64,000 nucleotides of DNA from Aphis gossypii (lineage: Eukaryota > Arthropoda > Insecta > Hemiptera > Aphididae). The position numbers and the translations under genes were made by a program. A model generated the notes under the pieces. It did not search any database and had not been told where the DNA came from. It was given only the letters and a program-made list of their open reading frames with translations. The stretch is from positions 40,711,260 to 40,775,259 of the forward strand of contig NC_065530.1 in the NCBI RefSeq assembly GCF_020184175.1, given 5' to 3'. Of the stretch, positions 11,295 to 21,559 are shown piece after piece; position 1 is the stretch's first letter; each line of letters opens with the position of its first letter.

Positions 11295-11454
11295 CGTCTA
11301 TAGCATAATCCGTACCGGGCTTTCTTATGAACTGTTCAAAATCGAAATTTGGTATTTTCAGAGTATTATGGTGATCTTTAGATACAGATTTTAATAATTC
11401 TAGCCTAAAAGATAGGCATGATTCTTGATAAATATTATTAATTTGTTCGACCAT
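11295..11454 (-). pseudogene. Dynein upstream exon (exon a), intact version in the left arm
   Basis: Flanked by an AG acceptor (minus strand, at 11455–11456) and a GT donor (11293–11294), 160 bases ending in phase 1. It encodes VEQINNIYQESCLSFRLELL followed by a KSVSKDHHN segment. The phase matches the next exon, which survives only in the other arm (19338–19438). The right-arm counterpart (18715–18872) is two bases shorter and frameshifted. Assignment to dynein rests on phase continuity with recognisable dynein exons downstream, not on a motif of its own. Confidence 0.55.
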
Positions 11455-12339
11455 CTGTACAGATATATAATTGAGAAAATAAAATTAAAAATATTAAAAA
11501 AAAACAATAGAGGTATAAGCAGAATAAAAAGCTTAACATAGTATGTTGTATACAATTTTAATAGGTAGGTACATGGAAGAAAAGTTTAAAATTGTGTGAT
11601 TTTTTTTATTTTTATTTAAATAAATTATATAAATTTATACTTTCTGGCCTTTTAAGATATTTTGAAATAGGCACTTTTATATTTTATTTTTTTTTTCTTC
11701 CTTTGGGTATAGTTGGTCATATTTTATGAGTATTTCAATATAATACAAAAAATTGGATTAATTTTCATCTTTATTGACTATAATTTAATCACGTATTCAA
11801 ATTGTTTTTTGATCAAAAATTAATTTTTATAGACATCATGCAGTATATATTTGAATGAAATTACATATTTAAACGATAAATAACGATGTTTATTATTTCA
11901 TTATATTACTTTTATGTAGGTATGTTATGAATTTTAATATACGCAATGAAATATTCAAGATATGTTGATTAATTTTAAAATATTAATAATTTTATTTATT
12001 TTTATCATAATAACTCAATATTAATAATATAATAATTTTATGTTTTCTGCAAAAATTAAATCTAAAAATCATTTTTCATGTACAATGATGTTGCAATGTT
12101 AAAATGAAACTAATTAACAAGGATAAGTTGATTTTTCGTAGGTTTGATTATATAATTTTTTAACGAATTTTATAAAGGAAAATATTTGAGGAATTATTAA
12201 AATCAACACTTATTTATTAAATATAAATTTTATACGTTTATAAACGCTTTGAAACCTTTTCTATATGTTGCTAACAAATTCGGAGTAGTAATTAGTTATA
12301 TTCATTGTTTTGTATAATAACTAGATGTATCTCGCTCTG

Positions 12340-12918
12340 CTGTGAAATTCGGTCTAAGTGATATTCGCTCTAAGTGAGTACCCTAGGTTGGATCCGGGAC
12401 TGTAAAGAAAATATCGTAAAAAGTCTAGTTGTCACAATTTTAGTTAACCTAACCTCTGGTAGTTTGGAAGGAGCCGATAGGGTCCTAACCTAACCTTCGA
12501 GGGGGTCGGTGTGCCTCGATTTCTGGGCTGGTGGAAGCCGCCTTTGGCGCCTTCGAGGGGGTCGTGTAAAAATCGTGTTATCAGGAATTCGGTCGGAAAT
12601 TGTAATCGGGTGTCTAGAAAAGAAATCATACACTAAAAAAGTAAGAAAAGTACTGAAGTCGAGTAAATAAATACGAAAATTTTTAATTAAGTGTCTAGCT
12701 ATCAGTCCTAAACTGGTGTAATGCCGTTTCCCATTGCATGCCCTGTCTTTTTGTATATAAAAAAAATGTATTTAGCGAAAATGGTAGTCGAGTGTCTAGC
12801 TATCAATCATCAGATCACGTAACTAAATGTGTATCCTAAATCTAGATCTGACAATACAATCCGCCTGCGCCTCCGACGTCGAAAGTCTAATGTTGTATTG
12901 TAGGATAATAAGTATAAA
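12340..12918. repeat. Unidentified GC-richer repeat block (left-arm copy)
   Basis: This block holds three spaced copies of GTGTCTAG (near 12608, 12690 and 12793) and paired CGAGGGGGTCG units. The same family is found inverted at 17244–17850 and as a more diverged direct copy at about 16380–16790. An open frame of 61 codons inside it (12444–12629) occurs identically in the other arm, but it spans low-value repeat sequence and I do not consider it a gene. No terminal repeats or coding signature identify the family. Confidence 0.5.
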
Positions 12919-13036
12919 GTCTCCTTATATAATAAAGCGTGAAGAAGTTCGTTTCCTTATAAAAAGAATGCGCCTCGGTCGCCGTTTTTATGCTCCATGG
13001 CCCGCCGCCGTCGTTATCGAAAACGGACGGTTCTCC

Positions 13037-13584
13037 CAAGATCTATAAAGTAGAGTAGAGTAGAGTAGAGTAGAGTAAAGTATTACCAGTTTTTTTTAAT
13101 TGCCTTTTTACTTTTAAGTTCAACATTTCAGCTTGCAAATTTCTTTCGAAGTCATCAGCATTAAAGTGTTCTGAACAAATATGAGATGACATAGGATTAA
13201 ATTTGTCCGCTCGTTTCGTTCTCAAAATCCAATTTTTTAAACGCTCTGGTTCATTATTTTTGGGAAAGGTGTGATAGGATATATCTTTTGACAGCTTTTT
13301 TGTTGTTTTTAAGCTATTCTTGCAGCATGCTACAGCACACATGGTACCAGGCATTATAGATAGAACTAAAATGTATAATACTTATGTGAAATACATAGGT
13401 ACAATTTTTGTTATAGACATTTGAAGTTAAAATATCGGAAATTTTAACTTAAACGATAACCGAATAAAACTGATAAGTGATAAGCTCGGTGGAGGTCTAT
13501 TGCCTACGTCACAGATATAATTTCCCCGCACTACAATTACGGCTCCTTTCCCATAACTGGCTAACCTCTACTTTATAGATCTTG
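13037..13584 (-). mobile_element. Short P-element-like transposon with a THAP exon
   Basis: 548-bp element with perfect 19-bp terminal inverted repeats, CAAGATCTATAAAGTAGAG at the left and its reverse complement at the right (13566–13584). It is flanked by direct repeats of CGGTTCTCC (13028–13036 and 13585–13593). P-superfamily elements make 8-bp target duplications and encode a THAP-domain transposase; the 8 or 9-base duplication and the THAP exon inside both fit. A (TAGAG)n run at about 13049–13078 extends from the left terminal repeat. Only the N-terminal THAP exon is present, so the copy is an internally deleted, non-autonomous element. Confidence 0.75.
13087..13354 (-). CDS. THAP-domain exon of the P-like element (partial)
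   Basis: Open frame from ATG at 13354. It shows the C2CH zinc-binding pattern of THAP domains: a C-x4-C-type start (CAVACCKNS), YHTFPKNN, a conserved Trp in LKNWILRTK, and ICSEHFNADDFER. THAP domains bind DNA, here presumably the element's own ends. A GT donor at 13085–13086 would end the exon after about 89 codons; without splicing the frame runs into the (TAGAG)n repeat and stops at 13043. The transposase catalytic part is absent. An alternative is a THAP exon captured from a host gene, but its position between the inverted repeats favours a transposase exon. Confidence 0.75.
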
Positions 13585-13593
13585 CGGTTCTCC

Positions 13594-16500
13594 AACGCCG
13601 CCGTCTTGATAACGTGTTTTTCTTACGTTAGGTTCGATTATTACGCGGGTTTTCGACGATTTTAACGTTTTTTTTTTTTTTATCGGCTGTTTGTTATATT
13701 ATAATACGTTGTTGTATTTTCAAGTGTACGTTGCTTTGGGAAACGTTATATTAAACAGACAATTAATATTAATATAAGCTTCATTACACACGAATTATAC
13801 GGAATTTTTTTATTTATTCACACACACACATACATATAAAATTGATATGTTTCTTAATATAAAAGCAGTTAGGTACAGGTATAGTCAAAGTTGTAATTGC
13901 AAATATTCTTAATCATACCTAAGAGTTTATGACACTTTTCTTATAGTATTTTATTATGCGTGTCCTTTGAATTGACTATGATGTAATGTGTAATACCTAG
14001 ATGTAAACGTCGTCTTTTACGATCGTTACGGACGGAGATTCGATGACGTAAGAACGTTTTTATTTTCCGAGTTTCATTTACACGAGAAAAGGATTTGACG
14101 TTTTGACCGGTAAATCGAAGCGATTAATGCGGTGTTCTCTGCGGTCCGGAAACGGCTTAAGGGCTCGACGTTCGACTCTGTTTTCCATCTCAAACTGTAG
14201 TCGATAGGTTCAGGCGTTAGGTCCCCGTGCTAGGATAGTCAGGTTCATATCCCGCTCCGGGCGATTACGTCTTCGATCCGACGGCGGCGCTTTAAAAAGC
14301 ATGGCCGTCCGGACGCTCTCGATTTTTTGCATTTTTTTCCGATTTTTTTTTTCGTTTTTTCGTTTGATTGTCGAGAGTTAAACACCGTTTAATAATATAT
14401 TATACATACCTACGTATATTACTGGAATATTATATATTTTATAGTTTCCTATATATTTACTACCTATACGCTATTTATGTATATTTATTATTTTTTAAAC
14501 TCGGCAATATTGTAAACATGGGTAATTATATAATTTAGGCGGATTTGTTATTCAATTCCGATATTCCACTCATTCGAGTGTATGTTGTAGTTGGATTTAA
14601 TTTTACTTGATAAATCAATGCTAAATTATTCTTACCCATATCATAAATATAATTGTGTTTATATTATATACGTACAGGTTTATCTCGAGTTTTTGCACAC
14701 CGATGAAATGCAATTATTATTACACATTAAAAAAAAAAAAGGAGATTTCGATTTTATTTCACGTGGCTTTATATTATGTTTATATTTATATTGTCATCTT
14801 CGCAGTCCGATATTAATTGGACGTCAACGGCGGCCGTGTTAGATTTAATCTTTGGGTATAGTAATACTATCTTATCGTCGATAAGATTTCGATTTGACGA
14901 ATTGTAAGTCTATATATTGTTGGTAAATTCGTTATACTCAATACAAAATTAGTATTTATTAATTATTAGTGTAGGTACCCATCATTACTATACGCCTTCA
15001 CTACCACAGTCGGCGTATTATTGTTAAATACGTACAACTTTAAATATGCGAAAGTATATACAAATTTTGCTTATTAGGTATATATTTTGTATTCGTAGAA
15101 AACCAATACCTCATTGAACCCCTTAAATACATATATTATGTATTAGAACACCGATATCATAGACACGGAAAATACGTATAATAATAAGATGCAATTGCAC
15201 AATATACAACATCTGTCATCTAAGCACCATGTGTTTTTTGTACTACTGTTTTTTTTTTAGCTTATATATTATGAGACGTTATGCTTAAAATGCTGGTTTA
15301 ATGTAAACCAGTTATCTGAACATTATACATATTCATTCATATTTACACTTACAAAGCATTATTGCTTTTAAATTGGTGCTGAATAAACCAATACATTTAT
15401 TACAATAAATTATCTAATTTTTATTTAACAACTTATTATATTTCATTAATGCTGAGCTATAAATTATAATTTTCAAACGATTATTTTCTGTTTGTTGTTA
15501 ATATTCTTTATTTTATTTATCTTTCCTTCACATATATTAATAATACTGACTATATAACGAATACACGACACTGGTCAATTATGTAAAATATTGGTACAAT
15601 AAAGGATTTCAAAGATGGGTTAAATATTTACCTACCCTGTTGTTATATTTATCACGTGTGATATAAACCTTATGTATTTTTAAAATTTCAAAACAATTTT
15701 TAAATTATGATAATAATGATGTATATTTAAAAGCACATATTACAAAGATTTACTTTAGGCGATGACTGATTGCTAGACCCCCCCTCAAATACTCAATTTC
15801 TATTCTATCGTGTAATTCTTTTGCATTTCAAAATTATTCTGAATTCAAATTTCAAATATTTCAAACACCTACAATAAAAAATAAGAAAATAAATTAAAAT
15901 TGTAGAAAAGTCAACTCAAATACTTATTGTTGTATTCGTTGTAACTAATGCCAATTTTAATTTTACTTCATAATACATATTATAATCGATCCTACTGCGG
16001 CGATTTGATATACACGGCCACCCGAACGCTCTAAATTTATTGCATTTTTTTCAAGTTATTTTTTGATATTTTAATTTGAATTTTGAAAATTAAAGCTATT
16101 GCTTTCTCTTATACGATAAAATACATACGTCTACGATTTTTTTTTAATACCATATTATTACGATTATTATTAGTATAATATAAAGTGTAGTACTACAACG
16201 CGTTAATGGAGTACATTTTGAATTTTTATGTTTTGAATTTTTATGACATTTGATATGCTTTATATAATTTCCTACATATCAAAAACAACATCCGATATAT
16301 TCTGAACTTTGACATTAGGAGGTATGAAAATTATGGATTTAACTTTCGGACATCGATTTACATCATATATTATGATGACTGATAGCTAGACATTCAACTA
16401 CCATTTTCACTAAATAAATTTTATAATATGAAAAAAAGAACCAGGCATGCGACGGAACACGGTATCAGATTGTTCATATTAAACTATATTGGCATTATAA

Positions 16501-17243
16501 ACCTACTATTCATGCATTGTCCGCGATCCGACCCCCTCGAAGGCGCCGAAGGCGGCTCCCACCAGCCCAGAAATCGAGGCTAACCGACACCCTCGAAGGT
16601 TAGGTTAGGACCCCCTCGGCTCCTTCCAAACCACCGGAGGTTAGATTAACTAAAATTGTGACTACAAGACTTTTTACGATATTTTCTTTACAGTCCCGAC
16701 TCCGACCTAGGGTATTCACTTAGACCGAATTTCACAGCAGAGCAAGGCACACTTACACCGAGGCACACCGGCTGCTATTATTATAAGTATATATAGGTAC
16801 ATATTATTAAGTGTATTACTATAACGCGTTAAAGGAGTACATTTTGAATTGTTATGTTTTCAATTTTTATGACATCTGATATGTTTTATAGTTTCTTATA
16901 TATCAAAAACAACATCTGAACTTTGACATTAGGAAGTATGAAAATTATGGATTGAACATTAAGACATCGATTTACATCATATTATGATGACTGATAGCTA
17001 GACATTCAATTACCATTTTCACTAGATAAATTTTATAATATAAAAAAAAGAACCAGGCATGCGACGGGACACGGTATGAGATTGTTCATATTATACTATA
17101 TTGGTATCATAACCTACTATTCACACATAGTCCGCGATCCGACGCAGTCGGAATGCCTACGTGGTGGGTGGGTTTAATGGCGTTTAATTCGTTTTTTCCC
17201 AATGATAACTGACAACTCGACTTGAATGCTCAAAATATGTTAT
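13594..17243. other. Loop region of the large inverted repeat
   Basis: AT-rich with no supported gene. A GC-richer patch at 14000–14350 shares a diverged segment with 15985–16080 (CGATCC…CGGCG…CGCTCT…TTGCATTTTTTTC). Two direct repeats of about 340 bp lie at 16190–16530 and 16805–17140, beginning CGCGTTAA and ending CGCGATCCGAC. Between them is a diverged copy (16525–16790) of the GC-richer block in the arms. A short ORF at 14591–14842 shows no family resemblance. Confidence 0.55.
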
Positions 17244-18924
17244 TTGACTTTATACTTATTATCCTATTACAATACAACATTAGACTTTCGACGTCGGAGG
17301 CGCAGGCGGATTGTATTGTCAGATCTAGATTTAGGATACACATTTAGTTACGTGATCTGATGATTGATAGCTAGACACTCGACTACCATTTTCGCTAAAT
17401 ACATTTTTTTTATATACAAAAAGACAGGGCATGCAATGGGAAACGGCATTACACCAGTTTAGGACTGATAGCTAGACACTTAATTAAAAATTTTCGTATT
17501 TATTTACTCGACTTCAGTACTTTTCTTACTTTTTTAGTGTATGATTTCTTTTCTAGACACCCGATTACAATTTCCGACCGAATTCCTGATAACACGATTT
17601 TTACACGACCCCCTCGAAGGCGCCAAAGGCGGCTTCCACCAGCCCAGAAATCGAGGCACACCGACCCCCTCGAAGGTTAGGTTAGGACCCTATCGGCTCC
17701 TTCCAAACTACCAGAGGTTAGGTTAACTAAAATTGTGACAACTAGACTTTTTACGATATTTTCTTTACAGTCCCGGATCCAACCTAGGGTACTCACTTAG
17801 AGCGAATATCACTTAGACCGAATTTCACAGCAGAGCGAGATACATCTAGTTATTATACAAAACAATGAATATAACTAATTACTACTCCGAATTTGTTAGC
17901 AACATATAGAAAAGGTTTCAAAGCGTTTATAAACGTATAAAATTTATATTTAATAAATAAGTTGATTTTAATAATTCCTCAAATATTTTCCTTTATAAAA
18001 TTCGTTAAAAAATTATATAATCAAACCTACGAAAAATCAACTTATCCTTGTTAATTAGTTTCATTTTAACATTGCAACATCATTGTACATGAAAAATGAT
18101 TTTTAGATTTAATTTTTGCAGAAAAATAAAATTATTATATTATTAATATTGAGTTATTATGATAAAAATAAATAAAATTATTAATATTTTAAAATTAATC
18201 AACATATCTTGAATATTTCATTGCGTATATTAAAATTCATAACATACCTACATAAAAGTAATATAATGAAATAATAAACATCGTTATTTATCGTTTAAAT
18301 ATGTAATTTCATTCAAATATATACTGCATGATGTCTATAAAAATTAATTTTTGATCAAAAAACAATTTGAATACGTGATTAAATTATAGTCAATAAAGAT
18401 GAAAATTAATCCAATTTTTTGTATTATATTGAAATACTCATAAAATATGACCAACTATACCCAAAGGAAGAAAAAAAAAATAAAATATAAAAGTGCCTAT
18501 TTCAAAATATCTTAAAAGGCCAGAAAGTATAAAAATTTATATAATTTATTTAAATAAAAATAAAAAAAATCACACAATTTTAAACTTTTCTTCCATGTAC
18601 CTACCTATTAAAATTGTATACAACATACTATGTTAAGCTTTTTATTCTGCTTATACCTCTATTGTTTTTTTTTAATATTTTTAATTTTATTTTCTCAATT
18701 ATATATCTGTACAGATGGTCGAACAATTAATAATATTATCAAGAATCATGCCTATCTTTTAGGCTAGAATTATTAAAATCTGTATCTAAAGATCACCATA
18801 ATACTCTGAAAATACCAAATTTCGATTTTGAACAGTTCATAAGAAAGCCCGGTACGGATTATGCTATAGACGGTATATATTCTAATAATATTATTCAAAT
18901 TATATTATTATATAATTATCATTT

Positions 18925-18955
<31 letters not shown>

Positions 18956-19139
18956 AGGTATATTTAATTATTAAATAATAAATAAATGATTCTTATTTAT
19001 TTAGTTTATAAATTTTAAAGTTAATGCTCATAATAACACCTACTAAATACTAATAATTATTTCGTATAACTCATTATTCAGTTACAATGTTACATACTTA
19101 ACTTTTATAAACGTCAATACTGATTTTGATTTTTGTGAT
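17244..19139. repeat. Right arm of the large inverted repeat
   Basis: Reverse complement of 11045–12918. It begins at the divergence point after TATAAAGTC (read from the left arm), contains the same GC-richer repeat block (17340–17850), the AT-rich stretch, and the frameshifted dynein exon a at 18715–18872. Unlike the left arm it continues directly into further dynein exons (19338 onward) instead of a gypsy element. Confidence 0.85.
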
Positions 19140-19769
19140 AAATCTTATTGTTGTAATTTAATTTTTTTTATAAATATATATTTTTTTGTTATTTTTATTA
19201 AAAAAAATTGTTAATATTTTTTATTATTCGTTGATATATTCTAATCTTCTAATTTTATTAAGTTTGTTGTCCCTTGGTTATACGTTTTGAAAATGTAATG
19301 CTACATTTTTTTTTGTAATTGGTCTTATCTAACGTAGAGATTACGTTAATCAAAAACATCCAATTATTATTAACTGATTTTAAAATTTATTTAACGCTAG
19401 ATGAATTTGAAACAGCACAGTTAAAAAATATTTTTGAAGTAATTTCTTTTTTTCATGATTACTAATTGTTTTCATAAAATATTTAATATAAGACATGTAT
19501 TTAGACTTTTAGTTTGCTTAAGAACTCGTGGATAAAGGAAATTGCTTACAAATGTTATGCAGTTTTAGTAAATATAAAAACAGGTTGGTTTGACATTTCA
19601 ACATGTAAAATTAAAAATTATGAATCATCAATCAACAAGTTAAGAAGATTAATGACGCTTATTACGCGTATGATGGAAGTATGAAATTATATATTTTTTT
19701 GTCACGCCTGCACCGAAAGTTTGGTTTTCGACCACGGTTGAAGCGTTCGAAAGCGTCCTTTTTCCGTCC

Positions 19770-19905
19770 AGCGGGCGGTAAAGTGGAAATCCCCAAAGTG
19801 CCGGGCGGAAAAGAGGAAATCCCCAAAAGTGCCGGGCGGAAAAGAGGAAATCCCCAAAAGTGCCGGGCGGAAAAGAGGAAATCCCCAAAAGTGCCGGCCG
19901 CGGGC
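19770..19905 (+). repeat. GC-rich 31-bp minisatellite
   Basis: About four tandem copies of a 31-base unit built on GCCGGGCGGAAAAGAGG followed by AAATCCCCAAAAGT; the first copy is diverged and shorter, the others are almost identical. It lies in the intron between dynein exons c and d in copy R and ends in a GGCCGCGGGCGCGGC palindrome-like tail. Its base composition is strikingly unlike the flanking DNA. No equivalent exists in the left arm, where this interval is deleted. Confidence 0.8.
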
Positions 19906-20149
19906 GCGGCGTAGGTATCCCCTGCACAACCAGAAACTAAAATGTACACCTACCACGGTTCTTACAAAACATAAACTTTTGGTTACATTTTAAATGTATA
20001 GTAACCTCCTTGCATGACGCATAAACATTTAAACATATTTAATTTGCACTGTTCCTATATAAGGGCGTCGAACGATGCGTTAGTAATAGTCTATAATTGT
20101 TGCATAGATCCCTGCATAACCTTTTTCATAAACGCAGGGGCGTGACAAA

Positions 20150-20257
20150 AAATAGTATGTGTGGCTCGCGCGGGAAGGCCATTTCAGTCTTGGGCGAAAT
20201 GCGGCACTTGCCTATGGCTATGGCTCACTTCCCGCCCTTGCCACACAATATACTATT
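20150..20257. repeat. Foldback element (imperfect inverted repeat hairpin)
   Basis: Two arms of about 27–30 bases pair with each other: AATAGTATGTGTGGC…GCGGGAAG on the left, and on the right a segment whose reverse complement is AATAGTATATTGTGTGGC…GGGCGGGAAG. They enclose about 50 bases. It could be a small MITE or a hairpin RNA locus; no clear target duplication was found. Confidence 0.5.
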
Positions 20258-20538
20258 GTAGTAGGTTATTAACCTACTTAACTTTTTAATACCCACTGTA
20301 TAATTATATTTTTATACAGGAACGTCTAAGACTAATAGTGTTAAATTCGGCAAAAGCTTATACAAGACTGATCGAGCAACCTATTATTTCAATGAAAGGT
20401 ATTAATGATGATTTTACTTGGGGTAATAATTTAAATAAATCACCATTTGAAGAATGCGCACCTCCATTGTTTTCTATAACGCTCAGTATGAATGAAAATG
20501 GAGCATTTTACTCAATTAATCCAGATAAATTTGAGGTA

Positions 20539-21559
20539 GGGGAAACCTGGGTAAGACCATGGCTAAATAATAAATAAATAATAATGTTATTTAGCCATGG
20601 GTAAGACGGGACACTGGGTAAAGATGGGACATCGCATTATCTCGAAATCTAATATGTTTACACAATATCTCTTGGGGACATTTATTTTCAGTACTGGCGA
20701 CACTGTTATTATAACGTTTCACATTAATGATAACAAAATAATCACATTTCGAAAAAAAGTCGTTTGTTGATGTAAGTTATTTGGTTTAACTCGCAGTTGT
20801 TACTTGTTAGGTAAGTACATATTTAATTAATTATCATAGTGATACACTATTGTTGTAGTAAATTTTGTCGTGCGTTTCATGGTTTCATTTATAATACAAT
20901 GCGATTAATATTTTTTATTTTAAAAGTACTTAAGTAATATAACACACATTGGGGCAAGATGGGATATTCATTTACGTGTAAAATGGGACCTATATAATTT
21001 TGTTTTATATTATATTTATTTAACACAATGTTGTTAAAAAAAAGAATAAAGCATTTGTTTACATGATTTTAATCTGTGTAATTAAGTAATTTTGTTTATG
21101 TACAATTTATAGCCTAAGTCATTAAGTTTTCATTGTTTTTATTATTTTATAAATGTTATGCTCAGTTATTTAATTTTTATACCTAAAGTAACAGGATATA
21201 ATGTATGAAAAAGATTTATAATACCTACCTATATAATTTTGTTTTATATTATATTTATTTAACACAATGTTGTTAAAAAAAGAATAAAGCATTTGTTTAC
21301 ATGATTTTAATCAGTGTCCCATCTTTAACATGTTGTGTCCCATTTTACCTCGATAACAGGGTAAGATGAGACACTTTGAGTAAAACAGTTAAAAAAATTC
21401 TCAATATTTTTCAAAAAAAGATTTTGGAATTCTTATTGAATATTTAAGTGTGTCATAATATTTGTAATAACTTGGAAACATTTTTAACATGATAATGTAT
21501 AAATTGTTTATTTTATCTGGGTTAAAGTATTAGGTGTCCCGTCTTACCCATGTTTACCC
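20539..21559. mobile_element. TA-flanked non-autonomous DNA transposon (Tc1/mariner-like ends)
   Basis: 1021-bp insertion in the intron after dynein exon d, flanked by TA on both sides. Ends are inverted repeats matching at 17 of 19 positions: GGGGAAACCTGGGTAAGAC at the left; the right end read inward is GGGTAAACATGGGTAAGAC. Motifs of the type GGGTAAGATGGGACA recur inside in both orientations. An internal direct duplication of about 85 bases lies at about 20990–21075 and 21228–21312. No transposase frame is present. Left arm L lacks the insertion at the corresponding place. Confidence 0.75.

Larger units (their letters stand above)
11045..12918. repeat. Left arm of the large inverted repeat
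   Basis: Reverse complement of 17244–19139 with only scattered differences. It includes the dynein exon at 11295–11454, a (TA)n tract near 11216, a long AT-rich stretch (11460–12300), and a GC-richer block (12340–12918) containing two CCTTCGAGGGGGTCG units. The arm ends at about 12918, where left and right sequences diverge. The same AT-rich part recurs a third time, more diverged, at 37952–40195. Confidence 0.85.

Noticed and set aside
12444..12629. Identical 61-codon frames in both arms (also 17541–17726)
   Set aside because: Identity is explained by the inverted repeat; the frame spans internal repeat units and has no family resemblance.
14210..14270. B-box-like GGTTCATATCCC in the GC-rich loop patch
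   Set aside because: No T-arm stem pairing and no A box upstream, so not a tRNA gene.
19770..19905. CRISPR-like repetition
   Set aside because: Units are directly adjacent with no unique spacers; the context is eukaryotic. It is a minisatellite.
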